A program made the position numbers and the translations under genes. A stretch of 64,000 bases of DNA from JAUIAI01 sp050633665 (GTDB lineage: Bacteria > Pseudomonadota > Gammaproteobacteria > Burkholderiales > Burkholderiaceae_E). The stretch covers positions 124,001 to 188,000 of the forward strand of contig JBOEGY010000002.1 of the NCBI GenBank assembly GCA_050633665.1, read 5' to 3'. A model generated the notes under the pieces. That model saw only the letters and a list, made by a program, of their open reading frames with translations. It did not search any database and had not been told where the DNA came from. Shown here one piece after another: positions 17,233 to 26,778 of this stretch (position 1 is its first letter; the number at the start of each line of letters is the position of its first letter).

Positions 17233-18471
17233 TTGATTAACCGCAAGCGACGTCATTTGCTCCAGATACCAGCGGCTGCCTCGCTGGCGCTGACCGGCGT
17301 GCCGGCTTTGGCAACTGATAAAGCGGTCGATAGCCGTTTCGACCTGCTCATTAAGCGCGGGCGGGTCGTGGATCCCGCTTCCGGCTACGACCAGATCGCC
17401 GACATTGGGATTTACAAGGGTTTGATTCATACGGTTGCGCCGGCTCTGCCTGAGGGCAAAGCCGGTAAGGTCTATGACGCCAGCGGCAAGATTGTCTGCC
17501 CGGGGCTCATTGACGCACACGTCCATGTGGCTGACGGGATGATGCCGGTATCAATGGAGCCGGATCAGGCGGGTATTCAGTCAGGGGTGACTACCTTGAT
17601 CGATGCCGGCTCAACGGGTGGTCGTACGTTCGAGGGTTTTCGAAAACACATAATCAGCTCGGCGGAATCTCGGGTGTTTACGCTGTTGAACATTTCCTCG
17701 GTCGGGCTCGTGGTACTCAACGAGTTATATCTGGATTCAAAATTCATCAGCCGCAAAAGGGCGCTGCGCGCAATTCGGTCGAACCGGGATCTGATCATCG
17801 GCCTGAAGGCGCGAGTCCGGGGGCGCCAGGAGACTCTGGATCACGATATCAGTGTCATGAAAGTGGTTCGCGAAATCGGCGAGGAGACTGGTTTGCCGAC
17901 CATGATGCACTGGACCAATGAACCCCGTCTGCTTGACACACTTCGCCCTGGTGACTACTTGACCCATCCGTTTAATCCGGACTACCTGAACCCGGGCGCA
18001 ACCCAGGCAGACGGGACGCTCTATCCGACGGTTCTGGAGTTAAAAGATCGCGGCCTGATGGTGGACCTGGGTCACGGTTCATCTTTTGATTGGCGCAAAG
18101 CCGAGGCTGCGGCACAGCAGAACTGGTTTCCGGATGTCTTGTCTACGGATATGTTTACCCGGTATTTTCGGCCTGACGGCGTGGTGGGTGATCTTGGCGC
18201 CGTTATGAGCAAGTTCCTGATGCTCGGGCTTTCGGTGCCGCAGGTTATCGAGAAGACGACGATTGCCGCAGTCAAGATGGCGGCCATACCCGGGGCTCTC
18301 GGGACATTGGCACCGGGCGCCATTGCCGATGTGACGGTACTTGAGCAAACCGACGGGCAGTTCAAGTTTGTCGACAGCCCAAAACTCAAACAGGTTCGTA
18401 CGGGGTCGAGAAAGCTAACCGCTGTTGCGACCGTCAAGTCCGGTCGTCTCTGGACGCTGACTGCCGGGTAA
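17233..18471 (+). CDS. Exported amidohydrolase/deacetylase-family metallohydrolase
   Basis: The protein has about 412 residues. The TTG at 17233 sits seven bases after AGGAG; the in-frame GTG at 17227 is only one base after it and is less likely. The N-terminus (NRKRRHLLQIPAA...ALA) resembles a Tat signal. The amidohydrolase metal site is visible: HVHV early, a GLKARV lysine (likely carbamylated bridging ligand), HW and HPF histidines, and a final Asp before the TIM-barrel end (LSTDMF). Sequence character fits the amidohydrolase/deacetylase group near D-aminoacylases and dihydroorotases. Substrate unknown. Confidence 0.82.
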   Translation: MINRKRRHLLQIPAAASLALTGVPALATDKAVDSRFDLLIKRGRVVDPASGYDQIADIGIYKGLIHTVAPALPEGKAGKVYDASGKIVCPGLIDAHVHVADGMMPVSMEPDQAGIQSGVTTLIDAGSTGGRTFEGFRKHIISSAESRVFTLLNISSVGLVVLNELYLDSKFISRKRALRAIRSNRDLIIGLKARVRGRQETLDHDISVMKVVREIGEETGLPTMMHWTNEPRLLDTLRPGDYLTHPFNPDYLNPGATQADGTLYPTVLELKDRGLMVDLGHGSSFDWRKAEAAAQQNWFPDVLSTDMFTRYFRPDGVVGDLGAVMSKFLMLGLSVPQVIEKTTIAAVKMAAIPGALGTLAPGAIADVTVLEQTDGQFKFVDSPKLKQVRTGSRKLTAVATVKSGRLWTLTAG

Positions 18472-18507
18472 GCCGATTCGCCGGGCGCGCCGACTTGTTT
18501 GAGTAGA

Positions 18508-18705
18508 TCAGGTACAAACTGCCGATGCCAACTCGACCTCGCCTAACAGGCTCAGGAAGACCCTGTCGGCAAGATCCTCAAGAAAAATCCCCATCAGTCC
18601 GAGCGCTGCAGTGAACGTCATCACTGTTATGTGGTGTAGCGGCCGGCCGGAGGTGAATCTGGCGTCAAGAATAGGTGGCTTATGATTGAGTCGCGCAAGC
18701 ATCAT
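18508..18705 (-). pseudogene. Decayed N-terminal fragment of a MATE-family efflux transporter
   Basis: A 65-residue minus-strand frame reads like the start of MATE transporters. A FTSG-x-x-L-x-H-x-x-VMT lead-in precedes the first helix (ALGLMGIFLEDLADRVFLSLLGEVELASAV). It then stops at TGA where the family continues for some 400 residues. The next gene begins to close only about 35 bases further on, so the rest is deleted. A start near 18702-18705 is assumed. This explains the otherwise empty gap between the amidohydrolase and cyclase genes. The assignment rests on pattern recognition of about 45 residues. Confidence 0.6.
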
Positions 18706-18728
18706 TCGGACAAAAGCGGAGACAATAA

Positions 18729-19763
18729 ATGACAAGCAGCAACGGCGGTCGCTGGACCCAACGGCCTGAAGGATCTACCTGGGGCGATTTTGGTCCTGAT
18801 GACCAACTTGGGCGATTGAATCTGATAACGCCCGAGAAGGTCCGCCAGGGCGTGGCTGAAGTGAGAGAAGGCAAAACTTTCTGTCTCGGCCTGCCGCTGG
18901 ATTTGCCGGGCGGCAATGTCTTGAATCCGCGCCGCCACCCACCGCGACTGCAACCGACCCGTGCTGGCCATACACCGCGCTGGATGTATCAAGTGGGTGA
19001 GGACATGGACGGTGCGACTGATGTGATCAACGACGACGTGGCCACCTTGCACTTGCAATACTCCAGTCAGTGGGACAGTTTCGCCCATGCCGGCAGTGTG
19101 TTCGACGCAATAGGGGACGGTAAACCCAAACCCATGTTCTATAACGGGTATCGCGGCGGTGTCGAGTTGCCTCTGGCCCGCAAAGATGGCGAGTGGTTCA
19201 CCAGTGGTGTACAGCGACTAGGGGTGGAGAAATTTGCCGAGCACGGCATTCAGGGGAGAGCGGTGCTGATTGATCTGCACCATCATCTGGGCAGCGATCG
19301 AACCGTTGTCGGGTACGACACACTGGTCAGCATTATTGAACAAGACAAAGTCGTTGTTGAGCCGGGCGACATCCTGTTGTTGCACACCGGATTTTCAACC
19401 CAGTTGCTGGCCTGGGGCGGCGAGCCGGATCCAGAGCTGATTCACAACATGTGTCCGGTACTGGATGGGCGCGACCAGCGCTTGTTGCAATGGATTACCG
19501 ACAGTGGTGTTGCGGCCATAGCCGCGGACAACTATGCGGTGGAGCAGCCGGGGCCAGACAAACCTGCCGGTCCCTGTGCGTTACTGCCGTTGCATGAACA
19601 CTGTTTGTTCAAGCTCGGGGTGCCGCTGGGCGAAATCTGGTTGTTGGGCGAATTGGCAAACTGGTTGCGGGATCACCAGAGAAGTCGATGCCTGCTAACC
19701 GCGCCGCCACTCAGATTACCCGGCGCGGTCGGCTCGCCGGTGACGCCAATCGCCACCGTCTGA
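18729..19763 (+). CDS. Cyclase-family (kynurenine formamidase-like) metal-dependent hydrolase
   Basis: The 344-residue protein belongs to the larger form of the cyclase family (about 320-350 residues). A QWDSFAHAGSVFDAIGDG segment stands in the place of the H-x-G-T-H-x-D-x-P-x-H metal motif. GRAVLIDL and PGDILLLHTGF blocks are typical of the family. No signal peptide is seen. Members hydrolyse formamides, amides or related bonds in aromatic and other catabolic routes. The substrate here is unknown. It ends nine bases from the convergent stop of the giant membrane protein gene, with no room for separate terminators. Confidence 0.82.
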   Translation: MTSSNGGRWTQRPEGSTWGDFGPDDQLGRLNLITPEKVRQGVAEVREGKTFCLGLPLDLPGGNVLNPRRHPPRLQPTRAGHTPRWMYQVGEDMDGATDVINDDVATLHLQYSSQWDSFAHAGSVFDAIGDGKPKPMFYNGYRGGVELPLARKDGEWFTSGVQRLGVEKFAEHGIQGRAVLIDLHHHLGSDRTVVGYDTLVSIIEQDKVVVEPGDILLLHTGFSTQLLAWGGEPDPELIHNMCPVLDGRDQRLLQWITDSGVAAIAADNYAVEQPGPDKPAGPCALLPLHEHCLFKLGVPLGEIWLLGELANWLRDHQRSRCLLTAPPLRLPGAVGSPVTPIATV

Positions 19764-19772
19764 GTCTTTGAC

Positions 19773-22700
19773 TTAATCGTCTGTTTTCTTAAGCGCCTCG
19801 GCTGCCAGTTTTGCCAGATCGGGCGGGGTGCCTGAGTCCGACGTCGGAGCCGCGGCAGGGCGTGCCTGCTCAGTCGCGGCCGACACTGAAGTCTCCTCTG
19901 ATTGCGCAGGTGATGTCACCGTGTCAGCAGGGTTCGGCTTGCTCACACTGGCACTGGCACTGCTCGAGTCGTCGGGTGTATCTGGCCCGGGTGACTTGGC
20001 TTTGCGCACGAACGGGCGCCACAAACCGCCATCCGAGAACTGAACCCAACCCCACCGCAGCCAGTTCAGTAGTGACCAGGCAAGCCACAAAGCCCAACTA
20101 AGCATCAAGACCCGATACCAGGTCAGTGGTACTGAAATTACCCCGACCTGGGGCAGAATCGAATTGCCGCGGTCGGCGTACCAGTTGAATCTTGAGGCGC
20201 TGGAGCCATACCCGGAAACCTGCATGTCTGGATGACCCAACAGACCGTTCTGGACGGCGGCGAGCAATATGCCCAGCGCCGTGATCGTCAGCAATCCAAT
20301 GCCGACCTGCATGCCGTTGAACGCCCAGCGAGAGACAGAGGCACCGAGGGCGGGCCGGGCCTGGAGTACAAACAGCCAGGCGGCCACAACAATCATGGCC
20401 AGGACGGTTACCTGCGACAAGCCGACAGCCAGCAGGAACCAGGAAATGATGCCTAACGGCAGCGCAGCACCGTTAGCGGTGCGGGCGCCGAGCCGGCCAA
20501 GGATTACGGATAAAACCAGCATCACGCCCAGCACTCCCCAGATCAGAATTGCCGGTCCCAGGGTGGGGCCGGAAGTCCAGAGAACCCATCGGTTTTTTGG
20601 GAATGAAACGGCAATTCTGGCGTTCACATAATCGTGCCCCAGATTCACCACCGGCCCCTGCCATTGGGTCTGAATATCCCGATCCTCGCGCCATTGCAGG
20701 CGGATGGACTGTGAGCCGGGCACAATCGGCAGAATCAGTTGATTGTTCTCCGGTCTGATGGATCGGTTCTTGCCATTGATGTTCACTTGCTGCAATACCG
20801 CCTGATCAGGCAGGTTAATCGTATGCTGGTCACCGCGGCTGCTCCGCAATGTAAATTCAAGCGTCGTATCTACTGCCCGGATTCCCGGAGTGACTCGCAG
20901 TTTTACCTTGTCTATTGTCTTGGACTGGCCTCCGATGCCGGCTGGCCGGGAAACATCGAGTGTTACGGTTTCGCCTGCCCACGGTTTCCAGGTTGGCAGC
21001 CAGTTCGCTTTACTGTCTTGATGGAAAACCGGCGCGATCCCGCTGGGTTCGACCCGCCATATCGGGCTCGCTTCTAGTTGCCATGTTTCATTCCAGGCCG
21101 GGTTGTCCGGGGCTTTTAGCGTGATCTGGGCGTCTGGTGTCAAGACCGACTGCCATTTGAATTCGCGTGCGCGCGCCGAAAACCGTGCCTGGACCTGATG
21201 GTCTTTGACCGAGACCTTCTCGGTAATAACGCTTTCGCCGTCCAGTAACGGAATAGATACCGAGATCGGCGCCCCGCGGGGCGAAATCCGGGTGACTTTG
21301 GTTTCGATCTGCCAGGTCAGGCCCAGGCGCAACGTCCGCACGACCGACAGAAGCGGGGGCAGGTCGGTAGGACGCAGCGTTTTGAGCGCGGCCGCGCTGG
21401 CCTTCTGTTCCCGCACGAACGTTAACTGGGCGCCGGGGACGCCGTCCTGGTTTAGGCCACTGACCTGCCAGCCGGTTTGCTCAACCACTACATTGTTTGG
21501 AACCAGCGGCAGTGCCAGTTCAAATTGATTGACTTGTGGTAGCTGAAACGCCAGCGTAATGGCATGCTGGCCTTCGGGCACCAGAATCCAGAGTCGGGCA
21601 CTGTCATCACTCAAAGTACGGTTGCCGGCGGGCTCTCCGTTCAGAAGAATCCTGCTTGGCATCAGGCGCTGCATATCAGCCGGGAGCGGGACGGCGGTAC
21701 GTTGCAGGGTTTGCACCTGCAGCGTCAGATCGAGCCGTTCGGAGTCGACTTTGATGTCCATTGCCGGCAACGCCGCGCGCGGTGCAGCGGTCGGTTGTTC
21801 CAGTAGTCGTTGCTCCAGTTCCTGCAACAGTTTTTCAGGCGGAAACTCAGCTGCTTCGGCCGGGGTGAACTGCACGGCGACCAGCAAAACCGCTGCGGGC
21901 TGCCAGTGCCAGGAGCCGTTCTTGCCACCGCCTGAGCGCCAGCCGATCAAGCGCCAGATCATCAATCCCATTAACACCAGCATCGTGACCTGCCAGATCT
22001 TGCGCCAGGTCGGCGAAAGCATCACCAGCGAAACATTTTGGTCTGCAAGTACAGGACCATTGAATGACAGCCGGGTTGAGCGCCACTTCCAATCAGGCAT
22101 ACCGGGACCGGTTTGCACCACCGCTTTCGGGTCCACAGTTTGCTGGGTTCGAAGGTCAGCCCTGGCCTTGTTTTTCAGCGCGTTGCGAATTTTCTTGACG
22201 CTGCGTCGAGTGTATTTGCTGCTGCTGACCGACTCTTGCGGGGCCGATACGGTACTGCCATTCTCGGCATCGTCATGAGCTGCCGTTGGCTCGGCTGCTT
22301 CCTTTTCAATGGCCGCTGATGCGCGCCGGTGCATTGGCGCATGCGGGTTATAGGTAGATTCCAGTTGGGGATGCAAGGTGCTGCGCGCTTGTTCGACCAC
22401 GAACGGTAGTGTTATCAGGATAAGCACCAGCAGGCTTAGCCCGCGAACCACCTGCAAGACCTGGGACAGTCGTCCGGTGGTATTGATTGCCTTGAGCAAT
22501 CCGATCGGTGCCAGCGCAGCCAGCCAGGCGATGCGCGGCGCGTCAGGTTCGTGCCAGGTCAGTGCCAGTAGCAATCCGCTGAGCAGTGCCCAATGCCAGC
22601 CCCAGAGACGACCGGCCGCCACCGCGACAATCAACACCAGGAACAAGTCATAAAGCGACCAGGCTTCCAGCCAGGTGCCGGGCGCACCATCGACACCGGT

Positions 22701-24104
22701 GGCGGCCAGAACCCGCCACCCCGGAGGCGTGTGCAACACCGTCTTAACGCCCTGAAAATCATGTTGCCAGCCAATTGCCGGGATATCCGACAACAGCGGT
22801 CCATAGCCTGATGGTTCCACCATTGCGATGCGTGAGTCGGCAACCAGTTTTAGTCGACCACGGCGAACTTCAACGCCCGAGCTGGCGTCATCGCCGGCCC
22901 GGGTAATGAACTGCGGCCTGCCGTCGATCGAAATCTGGCCGACCTGGAGCCGGTCGTCAGCATTGATGCGCCAGGTTGAGGTCAGTCGGCCATCGATTCG
23001 GTCTCGAACCGCGAACGCGCTTCCGTCGTAGTCCAGCCAGAGGTCTCGGCTCAAGCGGAACTGGTCCGGCTCGGGGGTTGGATCGCCGCGGCGCAAGGTT
23101 TTGATTTTGAAGGCCTGGCCAGCGGGCATCTTATAAGTCGGCAGGCCTTGCCAGTCGGATGGCACTGACACCTGTCTGGGGTCGATCTGATCCGGGCCGC
23201 TGACTTCCGCGCTGCGGATTTCGGGCGCGGCATCCCAGACCCAGATTTCCTGATCTGGCCATCGTCCGTCTCGCTGCGGGCTGCGCAGAGAATCGACGGC
23301 ACCGCGGTGTCGTTCGGTTATGCGAACCGCCCATTTTCCGGGGCGCACCTGAATTCGCAGCGACCCGTCGGGCTCCAGTCGGGCCGGGAGCCTGGAGCGT
23401 AAGCTCAGTGCAATGCCATCAGCGAGCATGACTTGGGGGAAGCTGATTTCGCGCGGCTTTCCCGAGACCTGTAAGGCTATTTCAGTGTTCACCTGCAGCG
23501 GCTGTCCGTCCGCAATCTGGCGGAATACCTCGATGGACAAAGCGTCCTCCGGGGCTTTCGCAGGCTGGCGGTCACCGGTTTTGCGCAACCAGAGCTGGCT
23601 CTTACGACGATCAGGTTGAACCACCACCTCGCCGTTTACGGTGAGTTTGACAATCCCCGTGCCACCACCCAGTTGAATCGAATTCGGCACTGCCGTCCAG
23701 TCGAAGCTGCCCTCAATCTGGTGCTGGCCAACCGGCAGAACGATTGTGGGTTTGCTTTTCTGGTTGACCACGCTGGTGATCCGGCCATCAACCCTTACCT
23801 GCGAGGGCCATTGCCTGGGGCTTCCAGGCAGGGTAAAGCGGCTCTCTGACAAAACCGTGACGTTCTGTTCGAAGCGTGCGCCTTTGGGGTCAATGGCCAG
23901 TTCCAGGGTGCCCGGCCAGACACAGCGGCGGGCGTCGTTGTCGTAGTTCACCGGGCAACTGGCTTCCGGATTGCGTTGCATCACCCAGTCAATCCAGGGT
24001 TCCAGGGCTTGCGGCACTTCGCTGCGTTGTAACGGCTTGGCGCTGAGCCCGCTCGACAAGCAAAACACGGCTAACAGCAATGCCACACGACAGAAAGAGA
24101 TCAT
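19773..24104 (-). CDS. Very large multi-domain membrane protein of unknown function
   Basis: The 1443-residue protein has a signal peptide (ISFCRVALLLAVFCLSSGLSA). The ATG at 24104 has AGGG six bases upstream. A beta-rich extracytoplasmic region follows to about residue 480, then a helix cluster (about 486-575), a charged Pro/Ala/Ser linker, a short span near 710 and a second beta-rich region. At least four C-terminal helices and a Pro/Ser/Thr-rich tail end it. The second beta region again starts after a hydrophobic segment ending in an Ala-rich cleavage-like site, giving a duplicated layout. No catalytic motif is recognised. It is divergent from lrgA. The long antisense frames inside it are judged not to be genes. 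Confidence 0.8.
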   Translation of the reverse strand: MISFCRVALLLAVFCLSSGLSAKPLQRSEVPQALEPWIDWVMQRNPEASCPVNYDNDARRCVWPGTLELAIDPKGARFEQNVTVLSESRFTLPGSPRQWPSQVRVDGRITSVVNQKSKPTIVLPVGQHQIEGSFDWTAVPNSIQLGGGTGIVKLTVNGEVVVQPDRRKSQLWLRKTGDRQPAKAPEDALSIEVFRQIADGQPLQVNTEIALQVSGKPREISFPQVMLADGIALSLRSRLPARLEPDGSLRIQVRPGKWAVRITERHRGAVDSLRSPQRDGRWPDQEIWVWDAAPEIRSAEVSGPDQIDPRQVSVPSDWQGLPTYKMPAGQAFKIKTLRRGDPTPEPDQFRLSRDLWLDYDGSAFAVRDRIDGRLTSTWRINADDRLQVGQISIDGRPQFITRAGDDASSGVEVRRGRLKLVADSRIAMVEPSGYGPLLSDIPAIGWQHDFQGVKTVLHTPPGWRVLAATGVDGAPGTWLEAWSLYDLFLVLIVAVAAGRLWGWHWALLSGLLLALTWHEPDAPRIAWLAALAPIGLLKAINTTGRLSQVLQVVRGLSLLVLILITLPFVVEQARSTLHPQLESTYNPHAPMHRRASAAIEKEAAEPTAAHDDAENGSTVSAPQESVSSSKYTRRSVKKIRNALKNKARADLRTQQTVDPKAVVQTGPGMPDWKWRSTRLSFNGPVLADQNVSLVMLSPTWRKIWQVTMLVLMGLMIWRLIGWRSGGGKNGSWHWQPAAVLLVAVQFTPAEAAEFPPEKLLQELEQRLLEQPTAAPRAALPAMDIKVDSERLDLTLQVQTLQRTAVPLPADMQRLMPSRILLNGEPAGNRTLSDDSARLWILVPEGQHAITLAFQLPQVNQFELALPLVPNNVVVEQTGWQVSGLNQDGVPGAQLTFVREQKASAAALKTLRPTDLPPLLSVVRTLRLGLTWQIETKVTRISPRGAPISVSIPLLDGESVITEKVSVKDHQVQARFSARAREFKWQSVLTPDAQITLKAPDNPAWNETWQLEASPIWRVEPSGIAPVFHQDSKANWLPTWKPWAGETVTLDVSRPAGIGGQSKTIDKVKLRVTPGIRAVDTTLEFTLRSSRGDQHTINLPDQAVLQQVNINGKNRSIRPENNQLILPIVPGSQSIRLQWREDRDIQTQWQGPVVNLGHDYVNARIAVSFPKNRWVLWTSGPTLGPAILIWGVLGVMLVLSVILGRLGARTANGAALPLGIISWFLLAVGLSQVTVLAMIVVAAWLFVLQARPALGASVSRWAFNGMQVGIGLLTITALGILLAAVQNGLLGHPDMQVSGYGSSASRFNWYADRGNSILPQVGVISVPLTWYRVLMLSWALWLAWSLLNWLRWGWVQFSDGGLWRPFVRKAKSPGPDTPDDSSSASASVSKPNPADTVTSPAQSEETSVSAATEQARPAAAPTSDSGTPPDLAKLAAEALKKTDD

Positions 24105-24242
24105 GACCAACCCTGAACATTTGTTATCGTCTGATAATAGTTAATCGCCCCGGCCGTCACGTGATTTATCGGCCTTCCTGTTGCTTGACGGTCGATCAGA
24201 CCCGACCAGCGATCGAATCAACCTGGATGGAGAACCACCGGT

Positions 24243-24605
24243 ATGCGTTATCTGACGCTTATTCTTTGTTGCCAGCTCGCTGGCGAGTTCCTGGGCAAGG
24301 TGGTCCTCTCCTCGGTGCCGGGGCCGGTCCTGGGTATGGTGTTGCTCTTTGTTGGCCTGACGCTCAAAGGCGGGGTGCCGCCGGCGCTCGAACAGACCGC
24401 AGAGTTTTTGCTGAGTCATCTGTCACTTCTGTTTGTCCCGGCCGGGGTTGGCGTGATGCTGCATTTCCGGTTGCTGGGCAATGACTGGCCGGCAGTTGTC
24501 GTTGCGCTGGTGGTCAGCACGCTGGCGACTATTGTGGTGACGGCGAAGGTCATGAGCTGGCTAAGCCGTAATGGGCGCCAACATGCCGAGCGTCAACATG
24601 ACTGA
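24243..24605 (+). CDS. lrgA: CidA/LrgA-family membrane protein
   Basis: The 120-residue protein has four hydrophobic segments and the family signature: a PGPVLGMVLLFVGL helix and a FVPAGVGVMLHF segment. LrgA/CidA proteins were first linked to murein hydrolase control. In several bacteria and plant plastids the LrgAB pair carries small acids such as pyruvate, glycolate or glycerate. The gene is followed directly by lrgB with overlapping codons, so the two form a transport pair. Confidence 0.9.
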   Translation: MRYLTLILCCQLAGEFLGKVVLSSVPGPVLGMVLLFVGLTLKGGVPPALEQTAEFLLSHLSLLFVPAGVGVMLHFRLLGNDWPAVVVALVVSTLATIVVTAKVMSWLSRNGRQHAERQHD

Positions 24606-25314
24606 ACTGCGCGATATCTGGGCATACCTGAATGAAACGCCACTGCTTCACCTGACAATCACCTTAGCGGCATTTCAACTGGCCGGCTGGGTCTATGAAA
24701 AAGCCAGCTTCAACCCCTTGTTAAACCCGGTACTGCTGACAGTCATTCTGGTCGTGAGTTTTTTGCTGCTTAGCGGGACCGACTATCGTGAGTATTTTGA
24801 AGGGGCGAAGTTCATTCACTTTCTGCTTGGCCCGGCCACTGTTGCCTTGGCGATTCCACTCTACAAGCAATTTCAGCGGGTTCGCCAATCAGGGCTGGCA
24901 ATCGGGCTGAGCATCCTGGCCGGCTCAATGACGGCAACCGTGACTGCGGTAGGGGTCGGTTATCTGCTGAACGGCTCGCCAGACATCTTGATCTCACTCG
25001 CGCCCAAGTCAGTCACTGCGCCGGTGGCAATGGGTATTTCGGAACAACTGGGCGGATTGCCATCGTTAACCGCTGTCCTGGTTTTGCTGACCGGTATTCT
25101 GGGGGCTGTGTTGGGCCCGTTCGTGCTTGATCTGATGAAAGAAACGGACTGGCCCGTGCGCGGGCTGGCCATTGGCCTGGCCGCTCACGGTATTGGGACT
25201 GCCCGTGCCATGCAGGTCAATTCGGTTGCTGGCGCGTTTGCCGGGCTGGCCATGGGGCTCAACGCGCTGGCCACCGCGATATTGCTGCCCGTGGTCTGGG
25301 GTTGGTTTTTCTAG
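24598..25314 (+). CDS. lrgB: LrgB-family membrane protein, partner of LrgA
   Basis: The protein has 238 residues from the ATG at 24598, which overlaps the lrgA stop by eight bases; an ATG at 24571 in the same frame is possible. It has a many-helix profile with the LrgB core LAPKSVTAPVAMGISEQLGG and the end segment AHGIGTARAMQ, both strongly conserved in the family. It probably forms a small-acid carrier or exporter with LrgA in the inner membrane. The last codon overlaps the convergent hypothetical gene by four bases. Confidence 0.9.
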   Translation: MTELRDIWAYLNETPLLHLTITLAAFQLAGWVYEKASFNPLLNPVLLTVILVVSFLLLSGTDYREYFEGAKFIHFLLGPATVALAIPLYKQFQRVRQSGLAIGLSILAGSMTATVTAVGVGYLLNGSPDILISLAPKSVTAPVAMGISEQLGGLPSLTAVLVLLTGILGAVLGPFVLDLMKETDWPVRGLAIGLAAHGIGTARAMQVNSVAGAFAGLAMGLNALATAILLPVVWGWFF

Positions 25315-25643
25315 CTGGCCGGTGTATCGACAAAGTCAGCCAGTTCGTTATCCCAGTTCAGGTGCTCGCACAGGCGGCGAATAATCCAGCCGGCTTCAGC
25401 GCGATTGACCCCTGAGTCTTCACTCAGTAGCCCCAGATGAAAGCGCTCCAGGACATCTGTCTCGGCAATACTCAGATCGAAGATGACATTGCGGGCGTTT
25501 TCACTCAGCAAATTGCACAAGTCTTCGCAGAACTCGTAACGCTGGTGAAGCTCGGCAAGGGGCAGGGAGGGCTTGATCTGGCCGGGCGCGACATACAGTG
25601 CGATGAACGCGGGGGCTACCTCAAGTTGGTTTTGGTCAGACAT
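25311..25643 (-). CDS. Small acidic cytosolic protein of unknown function
   Basis: The 110-residue protein is acidic and helix-rich, with no signal or membrane span. It has a Leu-rich middle (YEFCEDLCNLLSENA) and a conserved-looking end with IIRRLCEHLNWDNE. The composition is typical of a folded conserved hypothetical. No named family is recognised. It is convergent with lrgB (shared stop region) and divergent from the DUF1989 gene at 25696. Confidence 0.6.
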   Translation of the reverse strand: MSDQNQLEVAPAFIALYVAPGQIKPSLPLAELHQRYEFCEDLCNLLSENARNVIFDLSIAETDVLERFHLGLLSEDSGVNRAEAGWIIRRLCEHLNWDNELADFVDTPAS

Positions 25644-25695
25644 TTCAAATCCGGGTCGGTAAGATAGGGGAGTCTACAGCCCTGCAGAGCCAGCC

Positions 25696-26559
25696 ATGTC
25701 CAAGCCAGATCCGCATCCGGAGCCGTTCGATGCGGCGAAACGAAAAGCGGTGACGCCGGTCGTTGTCTACCCTGGTGATTTGCTCACTGCGCCAGACTGG
25801 ACTCTGATTGCCCAAATGCGTGAAAGTGCCGAGGTCGTGCAGACCGTCCGGGTAGAGCCTCGCGAGGCGAACTGGTTTGAAGTGCCGGCACGGCACTTTT
25901 TTCGGATTAAGAGCATTGACGGACCGCAAGTGGGTGATCTCAATCTGTGGCATTCGACCGATCTGACGGAACGCTTTTATAGCGGCAAGACGCGGGCCCT
26001 GCACGCGACGCATGTGTCTACCGGTGACCATCTCTGGAGCAGTCTGCCCGGCCTGCGTCCGCTGGCGACGATTACGGCCGATACCCTGGACTGGTACGGC
26101 TGGGACCAGGATGGCGCGGGCATCCACGACGTGATCGGTACCCGCTGCGACCCTTATACCAACCATCTGTTAACCCATGAGCACTATCATCATTGCTGTC
26201 ATTCAAATCTGATTCGGGCGCTGATGGCTGCTCGCGAGCTGACGCTGCCACAGGCCGAAGCCCTGGTCCATGACGTGCTGAATGTCTTTATGTGTACAGG
26301 GTTTACACGCGATACCCATCAATACTTCATGAAAGCCAGTCCGGTACGACCCGGCGACTATCTGGAGTTGCAGGCGAATGTTGATCTGCTGGGGGCGTTG
26401 TCATGCTGCCCGGGCGGCGATTGTAGTACTGGCCACTCCAGTGACGAGGCTGTCTGTTATCCGCTGGAGGTCGACATACTGCGTCCTGACCCGGCGATAC
26501 GACAGGAATGGCCCCAGGCCGGAGCTAGCGGCTACAACCGGTTACACGGGATGGCATAA
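25696..26559 (+). CDS. DUF1989 (urea carboxylase-associated family) protein
   Basis: The 287-residue protein matches the DUF1989 pattern. An EVPARHFFRIKSIDG strand and a GDLNLW motif are followed by STGDHLWSS and the conserved cysteine/histidine region TRCDPYTN / HHCCHSNL. A PGDYLELQANVDLLGALSCCPGGD end completes it. Members are found beside urea amidolyase or ethanolamine-like genes as associated proteins, and may act on carbamoylated or aminomethylated compounds. No urea gene is nearby, so it is an orphan copy and its function is open. Confidence 0.82.
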   Translation: MSKPDPHPEPFDAAKRKAVTPVVVYPGDLLTAPDWTLIAQMRESAEVVQTVRVEPREANWFEVPARHFFRIKSIDGPQVGDLNLWHSTDLTERFYSGKTRALHATHVSTGDHLWSSLPGLRPLATITADTLDWYGWDQDGAGIHDVIGTRCDPYTNHLLTHEHYHHCCHSNLIRALMAARELTLPQAEALVHDVLNVFMCTGFTRDTHQYFMKASPVRPGDYLELQANVDLLGALSCCPGGDCSTGHSSDEAVCYPLEVDILRPDPAIRQEWPQAGASGYNRLHGMA

Positions 26560-26595
26560 GCGGCTATTACTCCCGCGCGGTGCTTGAAATCAGGA

Positions 26596-26778
26596 CTAAT
26601 TGCCGAGGAGTTTGCTGCGTTTGGCCTGCGGGCCGTTGGCAGAACTGAACACTGGCAGCACAGAATGGGTTGTCCCCATTGTCCGGGTGGGGGAATCATT
26701 GCAAACAAGACTGCCTGAGGGCGGGATCTGACCAGTTTTGCGAGAGGCAGGCTGGTTTGCGGTACTTCTGGTTTTCAT
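26596..26778 (-). CDS. Small basic Ser/Thr-rich protein, tandem copy 1
   Basis: The 60-residue product is followed upstream on the same strand by a related gene (copy 2). The two share a core S-P-T-R-x-M-G-x-T-H-S-V-x-P-V-F-S-S and an end ending L-L-x-N, with a poorly conserved N-terminal third. The ATG at 26778 aligns with the ATG of copy 2, and both are preceded by a similar leader (TTGAG-x-CCAG-x-CAA) and a GGAA/GGGA ribosome site. No signal peptide, metal motif or family is recognised. A plus-strand frame through the repeat is also conserved, because third codon positions coincide on the two strands, so the coding strand is likely but not certain. Confidence 0.5.
   Translation of the reverse strand: MKTRSTANQPASRKTGQIPPSGSLVCNDSPTRTMGTTHSVLPVFSSANGPQAKRSKLLGN

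Noticed and set aside
21559..22278. 239-residue plus-strand frame inside the giant membrane protein gene
   Set aside because: It is antisense to a continuous 1443-codon gene, rich in Ser/Cys/Arg, and without domain pattern: a shadow frame.
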